64,000 nucleotides of DNA from Loktanella sp. DSM 29012 (GCF_900110705.1 NZ_FOEJ01000003.1:372001-436000), one strand, 5' to 3'. Positions 39,737-49,351 are shown, numbered from the stretch's first letter. Translations and numbers: made by a program. Notes: generated by a model from the letters alone, not told the origin.

Positions 39737-40203
39737 GATAGGTTGCACTCCATCGCGGATGAGAGGTTTGTCCAGCCGCCGCCCATGACACGGACGTCGT
39801 TGACGTATTGATTGCCCTGCGTGTCCGCCACGTCGATCGTGACAGCGGCCAATGTGCCACGGTCTGCAGATACCGGCGGCGTGGGGGCGTAGAAACTGAA
39901 ATCGCGGCTTTCGCCGGGGGCAATCGTATCGGGGATATACGATCCGATATCATCGCTCAGGACGATTTCGCCAGCGACACTGAAATCCCATGCGATGCGG
40001 ATGCCGTTGATGGGCCAGTCCAGATCGTTCCTGACGGTAACCGCGATACGATGCGTTCCTGCTTCGGTCTGCACCAGCGCCGCATTCTGCAACGGCACCT
40101 GTGCGGCCAGACAGGCCCGCCGGGCATCATGCGCGGCACTGGCCTGCACTGCCACCGGCACCAGCGACACGGTGGTCGCGGACAGGATGGCCGCACGCAG
40201 CAT
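39733..40203 (-). CDS. Periplasmic protein between nuoB and nuoC
   Basis: A 156-residue protein with a signal peptide ([20 protein letters not shown]) and an immunoglobulin-like beta sandwich pattern: [49 protein letters not shown]. It is coupled at both ends, TGATG with nuoB and ATGA with nuoC, so it is inserted in the middle of the core operon. Function unknown; the secreted location is odd for a gene between cytoplasmic-arm subunits. Confidence 0.75.
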   Translation of the reverse strand: MLRAAILSATTVSLVPVAVQASAAHDARRACLAAQVPLQNAALVQTEAGTHRIAVTVRNDLDWPINGIRIAWDFSVAGEIVLSDDIGSYIPDTIAPGESRDFSFYAPTPPVSADRGTLAAVTIDVADTQGNQYVNDVRVMGGGWTNLSSAMECNLS

Positions 40204-40736
40204 CAGCGAACGATTGTTCCGGTGCGGCGGATCTTGCGCTGCAATTGCAGGATACCGTACAGCAGCGCCTCGGCTGTCGGCGGGCATCCGGGCACATAGA
40301 TATCGACCGGCACGATACGGTCGCATCCGCGCACGACGGAATAGCTATAGTGATAATAGCCGCCGCCATTCGCACAGGACCCCATCGAGATCACATAGCG
40401 GGGTTCCGGCATCTGGTCATAGACCTTGCGCAGCGCGGGGGCCATCTTGTTGGTCAGGGTGCCGGCCACGATCATCAGGTCGGACTGACGCGGGGATGCG
40501 CGCGGGGCCGTGCCAAAGCGTTCCAGATCGTAGCGCGGCATCGAGGTGTGCATCATCTCGACCGCGCAGCAGGCCAGACCGAATGTCATCCAGTGCAGCG
40601 ATCCGGTGCGTGCCCAGTTGATCATGTCCGCCGTCGAGGTCACGAGGAACCCCTTGTCGGTCAATTCCTTGTTCAGGGCCTGTGTGCCGACCTCGCGGTC
40701 GAAACCCGCATCGTTAACACCTGTCGCGATACCCAT
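40203..40736 (-). CDS. nuoB: NADH-quinone oxidoreductase subunit B
   Basis: A 177-residue subunit carrying cluster N2. Ligands: the tandem cysteines of [20 protein letters not shown] and [25 protein letters not shown] provides the ribosome site. A 122-base gap separates it from nuoA. Confidence 0.97.
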   Translation of the reverse strand: MGIATGVNDAGFDREVGTQALNKELTDKGFLVTSTADMINWARTGSLHWMTFGLACCAVEMMHTSMPRYDLERFGTAPRASPRQSDLMIVAGTLTNKMAPALRKVYDQMPEPRYVISMGSCANGGGYYHYSYSVVRGCDRIVPVDIYVPGCPPTAEALLYGILQLQRKIRRTGTIVR

Positions 40737-40858
40737 GGTCGCTCACTCCTGCCAGTAAGATCGTGCTGGGCACCCTCGCCCGTCATCCTTGGACCTATGA
40801 CCGGCGCTGTCAGAGGTCAAGGCGACACCCTGTCCCGCACCAGCCGCATTGGCCGGGA

Positions 40859-41224
40859 TCACTCCCAGTCCAGCGCGCCCTTTTTCCATTCGTAGGCAAA
40901 ACCTGCGGTCAGCACCGCGAGGAATACCATCATCGACCAGAACGCCGTCATCGAGATATCCTGAAACGCCACCGCCCAAGGAAACAGGAAAGCCACCTCA
41001 AGGTCGAAAATGATGAACAGAATCGACACGAGGTAGAAACGCACATCGAATTTCATCCGTGCGTCGTCAAAGGCATTGAAGCCGCATTCATAGGCCGACA
41101 CCTTTTCCGGGTCCGGGTTGCGCACGGCAACAACGGCAGCTGCCAGTATCAGGATCAGCCCCAATGCAATGGCAAGACCCAGAAAGATCATGATCGGCAA
41201 ATATTCGGACAGCAGAAATTCCAT
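40859..41224 (-). CDS. nuoA: NADH-quinone oxidoreductase subunit A
   Basis: A 121-residue three-helix membrane subunit; the hydrophilic loop carrying the conserved cysteine is [20 protein letters not shown], followed by FLFPWAV. First gene of the cluster. The start MEFLLSEYL is the family start. A short hairpin, CGGGCC-ACT-GGCCCG (41247-41261), lies in the leader. Confidence 0.96.
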   Translation of the reverse strand: MEFLLSEYLPIMIFLGLAIALGLILILAAAVVAVRNPDPEKVSAYECGFNAFDDARMKFDVRFYLVSILFIIFDLEVAFLFPWAVAFQDISMTAFWSMMVFLAVLTAGFAYEWKKGALDWE

Positions 41225-41344
41225 TGCGGAACGCCCCTTTGGCTTGCGGGCCACTGGCCCGGTTTGTTGGCTAGGGTTTAGTCGGCTGCCGGGACAGGGT
41301 CAACTGCACCCGCCGCGCAAATTCCATGCAGACCGTCGCACGAC

Positions 41345-42001
41345 CTAGCTGTCCGGCAGTGGCCAGGGCGCGTAAAATTCACGCGGATAAAACAGATCGG
41401 CGTCCTTCATCGCCACGCCCCATGCGGGCCGCTGCGACAATCGGTCGATCCAGTCTGCAACATGGGGAAACGGATCAAGCCGCACGAATTTCTGCCCCAT
41501 GCCCACGGCCTGTGCCACACCGATATCGGCGGCGGAAAACGTGCCCAGCATGTAGTCCCCCTGCGCCAGAACGTCCTCCAGCACGCCGATTGTCTTGGCC
41601 AGACGCTTTGATTCAAGCTGCATGATGATCGGGCTGCGCATGTGGTCCTCGCGCAGCATCAGGTGCTGCTGGGTCAGATTTGCGCAGTGCTGGCTGATCG
41701 TTTCGGCGTAATGCACCCATTGCAGCCATTGCGCCCGCTGCTCATGCTCCGCGGGGCGACCCAGGCTGTCGGGCGAAAACCGTTCGCACAATACCTCGGC
41801 GATGGCCCCGCTCTCGAACAGGGCAAAACCGTCGATTTCCAGCGCAGGCACACGGCCTGCGGGATTCAGCGACAGGTAGCCCGGTTCGCGCAAGCTCTTG
41901 TCCAGCGCGTAGTTCACCAGCGTGTAATCCACGCCCAGCTCTTCCAGCAGCCACAGGGTCCGGACCGAGCGCGTGCCGGGGCTATGGTGCAGACGGATCA
42001 C
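41345..42001 (-). CDS. Glutathione S-transferase family protein
   Basis: A 218-residue GST. The N-terminal thioredoxin fold has HHSPGTRSVRTLWLLEELG, with SP-TRS as the likely GSH-activating loop, and NPAGRVPALEIDG; the C-terminal helical domain has YMLGTFSAADIGVAQ. Its ATG overlaps the mccA stop (ATGA), so it is the last gene of the leucine-catabolism operon. Substrate unknown. Confidence 0.85.
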   Translation of the reverse strand: MIRLHHSPGTRSVRTLWLLEELGVDYTLVNYALDKSLREPGYLSLNPAGRVPALEIDGFALFESGAIAEVLCERFSPDSLGRPAEHEQRAQWLQWVHYAETISQHCANLTQQHLMLREDHMRSPIIMQLESKRLAKTIGVLEDVLAQGDYMLGTFSAADIGVAQAVGMGQKFVRLDPFPHVADWIDRLSQRPAWGVAMKDADLFYPREFYAPWPLPDS

Positions 42002-43920
42002 GACGGTTCCAGTGTGATCAGAGTGGCCTTTGCCTTGACCTGATCGCCGGGGGCTGCGGTGACGCTGGCGACGATCCCGTCACGCGGCGCGCGCAACACG
42101 TGTTCCATCTTCATCGCCTCGAGGACGACCATCCGCGCGCCCTCTTGGACAGTGTCACCGACCGCCACGGCGACCGATTGCACCAGACCCGGCATCGGCG
42201 CCAATACGGCGTCGCCGCCCGCGCCCGCACCCCTGCGCGCCAGCGGATCGGGATGATCAAAGGTCACGGGATCACGACCGAACACGGTGATCTGCCGCGC
42301 GTGGACAGCGACCTGCGGCATGCGCATACCGTCACAGGTCCAACCGTCCGCGACCCGCCGCAGCATCACCGTCTCGCCCGCAACCTCTGCCGCGATCCCG
42401 TCGCGCTGAACGGTCAGCGCAACCTTCAGATCGGCCTCGGCCAGTCGCAGCTTCACCAGATGGCGCAGGGGCTGCCACAGCGTGAAACCGCCGTGTGGCA
42501 CAACCACATCCAGACCCGCGGCAAAAACGGCAGCCAGCGCCGTGCAGGCCGCAGTCGGTACGACCGCCGCCGTCAGGTCATCGTGCCTCGCGATCAATCC
42601 CGTATCGACACGCCCTGCCACGAACTCCGGCTGCGCCGCCAACCGCTGCAAGAACCCCAAGTTCGTCACGCAGCCCGCGACCTGTGTCTCCGCCAGCGCC
42701 CGCGACAACCGCCCCAATGCTGTTGCCCGGTCAGGGCCATGGCAGGTCACCTTGGCGATCATCGGATCATACCAGGGCGAAATTTCTGATCCGGCCGCGA
42801 CCCCGCTGTCGATCCGGGCATCAGCAGGAAACTGCAAATGATCCAGCGTGCCTGTCGCAGGCAAAAAACCCGCAGGCACATCCTCTGCGTACAATCGCGC
42901 CTCGAACGCATGGCCCGTGATGGTCAGATCGTCTTGTGCACAAGGTAGCGGCGCACCTGCCGCCACACGCAACTGCCAGTCGACCAGATCCACGCCGGTG
43001 ATCGCCTCTGTCACGGGGTGTTCGACCTGCAAGCGCGTGTTCATTTCCATGAACCAGAACCCGTCGGGGCGCAGCCCGCCTGCCCCGTCCACGATGAATT
43101 CCACGGTGCCGGCGCCCGCGTAGCCGATCGCGCGGGCCGCAGCCACCGCCGCATCGCCCATCGCGGCGCGCACCTGCGCGGTCATGCCGGGGGCTGGCGC
43201 CTCCTCGATGACCTTCTGGTGGCGGCGTTGCAACGAACAGTCGCGTTCGAACAGATGCACCGCATCGGTGCCGTCGCCAAAGATCTGCACCTCGATATGG
43301 CGCGGCTGCTGGATGTATTTCTCGATCAACACCCGCGCGTTGCCGAATGCCGTGCGCGCCTCGGCCTGCGCGCTGGCCAGCGCCTCGGCGAAATCGCCCG
43401 GACTTTCGACCAGTCGCATCCCCTTGCCGCCACCGCCTGCGACCGCCTTGATCAGCACCGGATAGCCGATGTCAGCCGCCTGCCCGGCCAGATGATCTGC
43501 GTCCTGATTGTCGTCCTGATAGCCCGGCACGACCGGCACGCCTGCGTCGGCCATCAGCGTCTTGGCCGCGTCCTTGAGTCCCATCTTGCGGATCGCATCG
43601 GCACTGGGACCGATGAACACCAGTCCCGCATCCACCACCGCATCCACGAAATCGGGGTTTTCGGACAGGAATCCATAGCCGGGATGGATCGCCTGCGCAC
43701 CCGTGTCCCGTGCCGCCGCAATGATCAGATCACCGCGCAGATAGCTGTCGGCCACGGGCGCAGGCCCCAGCCGCACGGCGGTATCGGCCATGCGCACATG
43801 AAGCGCGTCCGCGTCGGCGTCGGAATAGACGGCCACGGTTTCGACACCCAGCGCACGCGCAGTTCGGATGATCCGGCAGGCAATTTCGCCCCGGTTGGCG
43901 ATCAGGATACGGGTGAACAT
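41998..43920 (-). CDS. mccA: Methylcrotonyl-CoA carboxylase alpha subunit (biotin carboxylase/BCCP)
   Basis: A 640-residue biotin-dependent subunit: N-terminal biotin carboxylase (LIANRGEIACRI, GGGGKGMR, LIEKYIQQPRHIEVQ, EMNTRLQVEHPVTE) and a C-terminal biotinyl domain with VLEAMKMEHVLRAP. Adjacent mccB and ivd identify the substrate as 3-methylcrotonyl-CoA (leucine degradation) rather than acetyl- or propionyl-CoA. Four-base gap to mccB. Confidence 0.9.
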   Translation of the reverse strand: MFTRILIANRGEIACRIIRTARALGVETVAVYSDADADALHVRMADTAVRLGPAPVADSYLRGDLIIAAARDTGAQAIHPGYGFLSENPDFVDAVVDAGLVFIGPSADAIRKMGLKDAAKTLMADAGVPVVPGYQDDNQDADHLAGQAADIGYPVLIKAVAGGGGKGMRLVESPGDFAEALASAQAEARTAFGNARVLIEKYIQQPRHIEVQIFGDGTDAVHLFERDCSLQRRHQKVIEEAPAPGMTAQVRAAMGDAAVAAARAIGYAGAGTVEFIVDGAGGLRPDGFWFMEMNTRLQVEHPVTEAITGVDLVDWQLRVAAGAPLPCAQDDLTITGHAFEARLYAEDVPAGFLPATGTLDHLQFPADARIDSGVAAGSEISPWYDPMIAKVTCHGPDRATALGRLSRALAETQVAGCVTNLGFLQRLAAQPEFVAGRVDTGLIARHDDLTAAVVPTAACTALAAVFAAGLDVVVPHGGFTLWQPLRHLVKLRLAEADLKVALTVQRDGIAAEVAGETVMLRRVADGWTCDGMRMPQVAVHARQITVFGRDPVTFDHPDPLARRGAGAGGDAVLAPMPGLVQSVAVAVGDTVQEGARMVVLEAMKMEHVLRAPRDGIVASVTAAPGDQVKAKATLITLEPS

Positions 43921-43924
43921 GCGA

Positions 43925-45484
43925 TTACATCCTGAACACGCCGAAACGTGTCTCCTCTACGGGCGCGTTGCAGCTTGCCGCCAGCGACAGGGCCAGCACG
44001 GCGCGACTGTCGCGCGGGTCGATCACACCGTCGTCCCACAGCCGGGCCGAGGCATAGAGCGGGTGCGACTGCCGTGCGAACTGATCGATCGTCGGCTGTT
44101 TGAACGCGGCCTCCTCCTCTGCGGACCACGCCTCTCCGCGACGTTCCTTGGCGTCGCGGGTTACGGTCGCCAGCACGCCCGCCGCCTGTTCGCCGCCCAT
44201 GACGGCGGTGCGCGACGTAGGCCATGTCCACATGAAATCAGGTGAATAGGCGCGCCCGGCCATCCCGTAGTTGCCCGCCCCGTAGCTGCCACCGACAACC
44301 AAAGTGATCTTGGGCACGCGGGTCGTCGCCACAGCTGTCACCATCTTGGCCCCGTGGCGTGCGATCCCTTCGTTTTCGTACTGCTGACCCACCATGAACC
44401 CGGTGATGTTTTGCAGGAAAATCAGCGGAATTTTCCGCTGGCTGCACAGTTCGACAAAATGGGCACCCTTTTGCGCGGCCTCGGAAAACAGCACGCCGTT
44501 GTTGGCGACAATCCCGCAGGGCCAGCCGTCGATATGGGCAAAGCCCGTGACCAGCGTGTCGCCGAACCGGGCCTTGAACTCATCAAAATCCGACCCGTCC
44601 ACGATCCGGCGAATGACCTCGCGGATGTCATAGGGCGTGCGCAGATCGGCAGGCACCACGTCGAACAGGGTCGCAGGGTCCTCGATGGGCGGACGGGGTG
44701 CGATCCTCTGAACCGTGCCCTGATCGCTCAGCGCACAGGACACCACCGCCTGCCGCGCAAGGGCCAGCGCATGGGCGTCATCCTCTGCCAGATAATCCGC
44801 AACACCGGACAGACGGGTATGCACGTCGCCGCCGCCCAGATCCTCGGCGCTGACGACCTCGCCTGTCGCGGCCTTGACCAGTGGCGGACCGGCCAGAAAA
44901 ATCGTCCCCTGATCGCGCACGATGATCGACACATCCGCCATCGCGGGCACATAGGCCCCCCCCGCCGTGCAGGACCCCATCACGACAGCGATCTGCGGAA
45001 TCCCCGCCGCCGACATATTCGCCTGATTGTAGAAAATACGGCCAAAGTGGTCGCGATCGGGAAACACCTCGTCCTGTTGCGGCAGGTTCGCCCCGCCACT
45101 GTCGACAAGGTAAACGCATGGCAGACGGCAGGCGGCCGCGATTTCCTGGGCGCGCAGATGCTTTTTCACGCTGATCGGGAAATAGGTGCCGCCCTTTACC
45201 GTGGCATCGTTGCAGACGACCATCACCTGCTGGCCATTCACCCGCCCCACGCCCGCGATGACACCCGCGCCGGGGGCCGCATCGTCATACATGCCGTGCG
45301 CCGCTGTCGCCCCGATTTCCAGAAATGGCGCACCGGGGTCCAGCAGTCCCGCGACCCGGTCGCGCGGCAGCATCTTGCCCCGGCTGACATGGCGTTCGCG
45401 CGACCGCGTCCCGCCGCCCGCCGCCGCCGCCGCAGCCGCCTGCGCCACCAGCGCCAGCGCCTCTTCATGTGCCTGTCGTGTCAC
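43925..45484 (-). CDS. mccB: Methylcrotonyl-CoA carboxylase beta subunit (carboxyltransferase)
   Basis: A 519-residue carboxyltransferase. Features: [73 protein letters not shown]. The start is GTG at 45484, in a GTGA overlap with the stop of the LprI-like gene, giving a slightly short N-terminus compared with usual MccB. An upstream in-frame start would lie inside the LprI-like gene and is rejected. Confidence 0.9.
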   Translation of the reverse strand: MTRQAHEEALALVAQAAAAAAAGGGTRSRERHVSRGKMLPRDRVAGLLDPGAPFLEIGATAAHGMYDDAAPGAGVIAGVGRVNGQQVMVVCNDATVKGGTYFPISVKKHLRAQEIAAACRLPCVYLVDSGGANLPQQDEVFPDRDHFGRIFYNQANMSAAGIPQIAVVMGSCTAGGAYVPAMADVSIIVRDQGTIFLAGPPLVKAATGEVVSAEDLGGGDVHTRLSGVADYLAEDDAHALALARQAVVSCALSDQGTVQRIAPRPPIEDPATLFDVVPADLRTPYDIREVIRRIVDGSDFDEFKARFGDTLVTGFAHIDGWPCGIVANNGVLFSEAAQKGAHFVELCSQRKIPLIFLQNITGFMVGQQYENEGIARHGAKMVTAVATTRVPKITLVVGGSYGAGNYGMAGRAYSPDFMWTWPTSRTAVMGGEQAAGVLATVTRDAKERRGEAWSAEEEAAFKQPTIDQFARQSHPLYASARLWDDGVIDPRDSRAVLALSLAASCNAPVEETRFGVFRM

Positions 45485-45984
45485 TGTAAACCGTCCATCC
45501 CATCGCGCAGCACAAAGGTCTGTTCTGCCGTCAAACCCATCAGGCACTGGATCGTGGCCGGTCCACCGCCGGTCCCGCCGCCCCATTTCGCCCTTTCGAA
45601 ATCGCACCGCGCATCGCGGTAGCCGATCCATGCGCGTTGCATGTCGCGCAGCGCATCGGATTGGACGGGCAGGTTCATCCCCTCGGATGCGGCGAATGCA
45701 TCGCTTTCGGTGTAGATCACCATCAGCGCGGCATAGGCCTCGTTCAGGGCGTCATCCCAGAATTGCCGTTCCCGGTCGAAGCAGCCGCCCATGCCCACGG
45801 TTGTATCACCGCCGGGCGTGTCGACCATGCAGGCACCGGCAGAGGCACCGACACACCCCAGACGATCCAGCCCGGTAACGGTCGCCAGACAGGCCTCGGT
45901 CGCCGCGTTGGAATAGACCAGATCCTGTGCGGTCGCGGCCGTGGCCCCCGACAGCGCCAGGGCACAGATCAAGACAAATTTCAT
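45481..45984 (-). CDS. LprI-like (DUF1311) secreted protein
   Basis: A 167-residue secreted protein with signal peptide ([19 protein letters not shown]). The C-terminal module [21 protein letters not shown], with [11 protein letters not shown], is the DUF1311/LprI pattern (lysozyme inhibitor-like); cysteines in ACLATV, GCVGA, ACMVD and GCFD suggest disulfides. It overlaps mccB and the 95-residue gene by four bases at either end, so it is inside the leucine operon although it is an envelope protein. Confidence 0.8.
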   Translation of the reverse strand: MKFVLICALALSGATAATAQDLVYSNAATEACLATVTGLDRLGCVGASAGACMVDTPGGDTTVGMGGCFDRERQFWDDALNEAYAALMVIYTESDAFAASEGMNLPVQSDALRDMQRAWIGYRDARCDFERAKWGGGTGGGPATIQCLMGLTAEQTFVLRDGMDGLQ

Positions 45985-46268
45985 GTGTCGGGTCCTCCGG
46001 TATCGCGGATCAGTCCGCCGCGCGGTCCTGCGGGATAGACGAAGCTGTCACCACCCGGGTGGGCGCAAATGACGGTCAGACGCACATCACCCACACCCGG
46101 CGTCGCCAGACAATCGGTCATGGCCGCACCCGCCGGTGCCTCTGACACATAGCGGGCAGCATAGCGCGTTATGATATCCGTCTCGGTCACCGGCTGGCCC
46201 AGTTGGAACCCGACGTATCCCACCGTGACCGTCAAGGCCGCCACGGGCAGGAACAGCAACCTGTTCAC
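45981..46268 (-). CDS. Small membrane-anchored hypothetical protein
   Basis: A 95-residue protein with an N-terminal hydrophobic segment (LFLPVAALTVTVGYVGFQLG) and a short periplasmic tail with two cysteines (DCLATPG, VICAHPGG). ATGA overlaps with ivd on one side and with the LprI-like gene on the other. No family recognised; perhaps a partner of the LprI-like protein. Confidence 0.65.
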   Translation of the reverse strand: MNRLLFLPVAALTVTVGYVGFQLGQPVTETDIITRYAARYVSEAPAGAAMTDCLATPGVGDVRLTVICAHPGGDSFVYPAGPRGGLIRDTGGPDT

Positions 46269-47428
46269 ACCATCGCCTTCATCAATTCGCGCCCCACCAG
46301 CATCCGACGAATCTCGGATGTGCCGGCGCCGATTTCCATCAGCTTGGCGTCGCGGAACAGACGGGCCACGGGCGCATCGGCCATGAAACCCGCACCACCC
46401 ATTGCCTGCACCGCCTGATGCGCCTGCACCATCGCTTGTTCTGACGCATACAGACAGCAGGCCGCTGCATCCTGCCGCGTCACGGTGCCACGGTCACAGG
46501 CGCGCGCGACCTCATAGACATAAGCGCGGGCCGAATTCATGGCCGTGTACATATCCGCAATCTTGCCCTGCATCAGCTGGAACGACCCGATGGGCTGGCC
46601 GAATTGCTTGCGCTGCGCGAGATAGGGCATGATTTCATCCAGACAGGCGGCCATGATGCCCAGACCGATCCCCGCCAGCACAACGCGTTCGTAATCCAGC
46701 CCGGACATCAGCACGGCCACGCCGCGCCCTTCTTCGCCCACCACGTTGTCGAACGGCACCTGCACATCGTCGAACACCAGTTCCGCCGTGTTCGATCCGC
46801 GCATCCCCAGCTTGTCGAAATGCGCGCTGGTGCTGAAACCGGTCATGTCCTTTTCGATCAGGAACGCGGTGATCCCCTTGGACCCCGCGTCGCGGTCCGT
46901 CTTGGCATAGACAAGCAGCGTATTGGCATCCGGCCCGTTGGTGATCCAGTATTTTGTGCCGTTCAGACGGTAATGATCGTTCCGCTTTTCCGCCGTCAGG
47001 GTCATGGACACGACGTCCGACCCCGACCCCGCCTCGCTCATCGCCAGTGCGCCCACATGTTCGCCACTCACCAGCTTGGGCAGGTATTTCGCCCGCTGCG
47101 CGTCGGTCCCGTTCAGCTTGATCTGGTTCACGCACAGGTTGGAATGCGCACCATAGGAAAGGCTGACCGACGCACTGGCGCGCGCGATTTCCTCGATCGC
47201 GACCGTATGCGCGAGGTAAGACATCCCCGCCCCGCCGTATTCCTCTGATACCGTGACACCCAACAGGCCCAGATCACCCATTTCGCGCCACAGCGCGGAT
47301 GGAAAGGTGTTGTCGCGGTCAATTTCGGCGGCCATCGGTTTGACACGGGTCTGCGCCCAGTCGTGCACCATGTCGCGCAGGGCGTTCACATCCTCGCCCA
47401 GATCAAAAGTCATCGACGCGTTGAACAT
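46265..47428 (-). CDS. ivd: Isovaleryl-CoA dehydrogenase
   Basis: A 387-residue acyl-CoA dehydrogenase. ALAMSEAGSGSDVVSM binds the flavin/substrate; the glutamate in SGLDYERVVLAG is the isovaleryl-type catalytic base (E254 in the human enzyme), which differs from the C-terminal base of other acyl-CoA dehydrogenases. YGAHSNLCVNQI and the C-terminal EIGAGTSEIRRML also match. Start MFNASMTFDL with AAAGGGG upstream. Third leucine-degradation step; it starts the operon and is preceded by a palindrome. Confidence 0.93.
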   Translation of the reverse strand: MFNASMTFDLGEDVNALRDMVHDWAQTRVKPMAAEIDRDNTFPSALWREMGDLGLLGVTVSEEYGGAGMSYLAHTVAIEEIARASASVSLSYGAHSNLCVNQIKLNGTDAQRAKYLPKLVSGEHVGALAMSEAGSGSDVVSMTLTAEKRNDHYRLNGTKYWITNGPDANTLLVYAKTDRDAGSKGITAFLIEKDMTGFSTSAHFDKLGMRGSNTAELVFDDVQVPFDNVVGEEGRGVAVLMSGLDYERVVLAGIGLGIMAACLDEIMPYLAQRKQFGQPIGSFQLMQGKIADMYTAMNSARAYVYEVARACDRGTVTRQDAAACCLYASEQAMVQAHQAVQAMGGAGFMADAPVARLFRDAKLMEIGAGTSEIRRMLVGRELMKAMV

Positions 47429-47441
47429 GACCTGCCCCTTT

Positions 47442-47459
47442 ATTGAACACTTGTTCAAT
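47442..47459. promoter_or_regulatory. Palindromic operator upstream of ivd
   Basis: ATTGAACA-CT-TGTTCAAT, two perfect 8-base half-sites with a 2-base spacer, 14 bases before the ivd start codon. Size and symmetry are typical of TetR-family operators controlling acyl-CoA catabolism. The regulator gene is not in the window. Confidence 0.6.
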
Positions 47460-47528
47460 TCCTAATCCAGCGCCCCCACCCCGGTCAAGCGCCTTGCCCT
47501 TTTCACCCTGCACCATATGTCGCACCTC

Positions 47529-47984
47529 ATGAAACATATTCTCACCGCTGCCCTGCTCGCCCTGCCCGCAACCGCCCATGCAGAAGAAGTCGGCAAGGTC
47601 GGCGTCGACTGGGTCGGCAACGACATCATTATCGAGGCGCTGACCGACCCCGAGGTGCAGGGCGTCACCTGCCACCTGGCCTATTTCGAACGGTCGATCA
47701 TCGACCGTCTGTCCAACGGAAACTGGTTCGAGGACCCGTCAAACGCGTCCATCGCCTGCCGCCAGACCGGACCCATCGTGATCGGGGACATCGACCGCAG
47801 CGACGACGGCGAAAACGTGTTCCGCGAACGCCAGTCCGTGTTGCTGAAATCCCTGCGCGTCAAACGCATCTTTGACGAGGCGAACAACACCCTGATCTAC
47901 GTGGCCCACGCGACAGAGCTGACCCAGGGGTCCGCGAAAATGTCGATCTCGACCGTGCCGCTGTATGTGCCGGTGGCCGAGTAA
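47529..47984 (+). CDS. creA: CreA family periplasmic protein
   Basis: About 151 residues with a signal peptide (MKHILTAALLALPATAHA). CreA blocks: EEVGKVGVDWVGNDIIIEAL, DPEVQGVTCHLAYFE, SIACRQTGPI. Function unknown in all bacteria. An ATG four codons upstream (47517) is an alternative start; neither has a good ribosome site. Divergent from ivd. Confidence 0.87.
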   Translation: MKHILTAALLALPATAHAEEVGKVGVDWVGNDIIIEALTDPEVQGVTCHLAYFERSIIDRLSNGNWFEDPSNASIACRQTGPIVIGDIDRSDDGENVFRERQSVLLKSLRVKRIFDEANNTLIYVAHATELTQGSAKMSISTVPLYVPVAE

Positions 47985-48118
47985 GCGTTCTGTGCAACGC
48001 ATCTGACATCAGTGTCATTTCGGTAACTTTAGGTGCCTGACAGCCTATGAACTGAAGCCAATCATTCGGGTCGCAGCGTATGACCGGTTTGAACCCAATG
48101 TTTCGGATGCTGCACTTA

Positions 48119-48859
48119 TCACGAATGACGGCTTCGACGCTCCGGCTGCAGTGCGTTGTAGGGACAGACATCATCTTCGAACGGAACATGCCGACGGCGA
48201 AAGCTTGTAGTCGGAACCGCTTCCGGGTTGCTGATCCTGTCCATGCGGAAACGGCGGAAATCTTCGCGAGCAGGGTCCCAGCCGACGAGATACCATAGGG
48301 GCGGCAGGATCAGCATGGCTTGTGGTTCCACCTGCCGCTCGGTCTTGCGTCCTTTTGCATCTCTATAGTCGAACCTAATCAAGTGCCGGCCCAGAAACGC
48401 CGTCTCAAAGGCTCCAAGCAGGTCGGGGTCCATGGTCCCCATGTCCAACAAATCCTGCAAAGGTGACAGCTGGCCGATGTGCAGGCATTCCAAAAACGCA
48501 CGTAGGTCTTTCACCTTGTCCGACGGCAAGGCCTTTTCGATCTTGGCCAACCCCGCGTCGGCAAGCTCCGAAAAGGGTAAATTCCCGGCGGCTCGCATTG
48601 CCGCGACGCTGATCAGCAGCGCGAACACTTCGGGTACGGTCAACTTGGCCCGTGTCTGCATCGATTGTGGGTCAAGCTGGAGGCCACCGCCGCGGCCAAC
48701 GTCGGAATGGATCACATAGCCTTCGTCCCGCAGTGCGCCGATATCGCGCAAGACGGTCCGGCGCGAGGCACCAACCTCTTCGGCCAGTGCATCAACAGTG
48801 GATGTGCCGTTGCGGCGAAGGCTGCGCACGATGGCGTCATGTCTGAGTCTCACGTTCAT
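48119..48859 (-). CDS. YafY-type HTH/WYL transcriptional regulator
   Basis: A 246-residue regulator. An N-terminal winged helix (STVDALAEEVGASRRTVLRD, recognition helix ASRRTVLRDI), a middle helical segment, and a WYL domain with the literal LWYLVGWD. WYL domains bind ligands such as nucleotides. It is divergent from a RidA gene with a palindrome between, so it is probably autoregulated and controls ridA. The gene's coding appears less GC-biased than its neighbours, which may indicate later acquisition. Confidence 0.88.
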   Translation of the reverse strand: MNVRLRHDAIVRSLRRNGTSTVDALAEEVGASRRTVLRDIGALRDEGYVIHSDVGRGGGLQLDPQSMQTRAKLTVPEVFALLISVAAMRAAGNLPFSELADAGLAKIEKALPSDKVKDLRAFLECLHIGQLSPLQDLLDMGTMDPDLLGAFETAFLGRHLIRFDYRDAKGRKTERQVEPQAMLILPPLWYLVGWDPAREDFRRFRMDRISNPEAVPTTSFRRRHVPFEDDVCPYNALQPERRSRHS

Positions 48860-48879
48860 ATCTCGACCCTATCACAATT

Positions 48880-48900
48880 AGTGACAATATTTGGCACTAT
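48880..48900. promoter_or_regulatory. 21-bp operator between the WYL regulator and ridA
   Basis: TAGTG-A-CAA-TAT-TTG-G-CACTA: left and right halves are mirror images (TAGTGnCAA / TTGnCACTA) around TAT. It lies 20 bases upstream of the regulator and 46 upstream of ridA, in the only gap between them. GTGaCA-type half-sites are common for YafY-class regulators. Confidence 0.6.
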
Positions 48901-48946
48901 TTCGTCCTACACCGATTCCAGCAACTGAAAACAAGGAGATTGCGAC

Positions 48947-49342
48947 ATGGAACGGACGGCAGTGAACCCCTGGGACTGGTCGATCAAGCTGGGCTACAAT
49001 CAGGCCGAGGTGATCGGCGGCGCGACGCGGCAGGTGATTTGCGCGGGGCAGACCTCAGTAGACGAAAACGGCGCCCCTCAGCATCCAGGCGATATGCGCG
49101 CGCAGATCAGCCTCGCGCTCGACAATCTCGAAGCCGTCCTGAAACGCGCAGGGATGGACCTGAGCAATGTGATCAAACTCGGGGTCTATGCAACAGATGT
49201 AGACGAGGCGCTGAAGAACTTCGACCTAATGGGCATGCGGTTCGGGCCCCATCAGGTTGCCCCGCCCATGACACTGTTGGGTGTGACACGTCTCGCCATT
49301 CCCGGATTGCTGTTCGAGATAGAAGCGACTGCAGCGGCCTGA
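48947..49342 (+). CDS. RidA (YjgF/YER057c/UK114) family protein
   Basis: A 131-residue RidA-like deaminase. The GATRQVICAGQTSVDENG segment and LSNVIKLGVYATDVD match the family, whose members hydrolyse reactive enamine/imine intermediates; the exact substrate of this subgroup is unknown. GGAGATTGCGAC precedes the ATG. Divergent from the WYL regulator and followed by a terminator, so it is a single-gene unit. Confidence 0.88.
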   Translation: MERTAVNPWDWSIKLGYNQAEVIGGATRQVICAGQTSVDENGAPQHPGDMRAQISLALDNLEAVLKRAGMDLSNVIKLGVYATDVDEALKNFDLMGMRFGPHQVAPPMTLLGVTRLAIPGLLFEIEATAAA

Positions 49343-49351
49343 CGCACGCCA

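Noticed and set aside
40737-40858. Promoter (TTGACC-N17-TAGGTC) in the nuoA-nuoB gap
   Set aside because: Minus-strand pair matches only half of a -10 consensus; insufficient to claim a promoter.
48080-48298. Plus-strand ORF overlapping the WYL regulator 3' end
   Set aside because: Shadow frame without ribosome site or motif.
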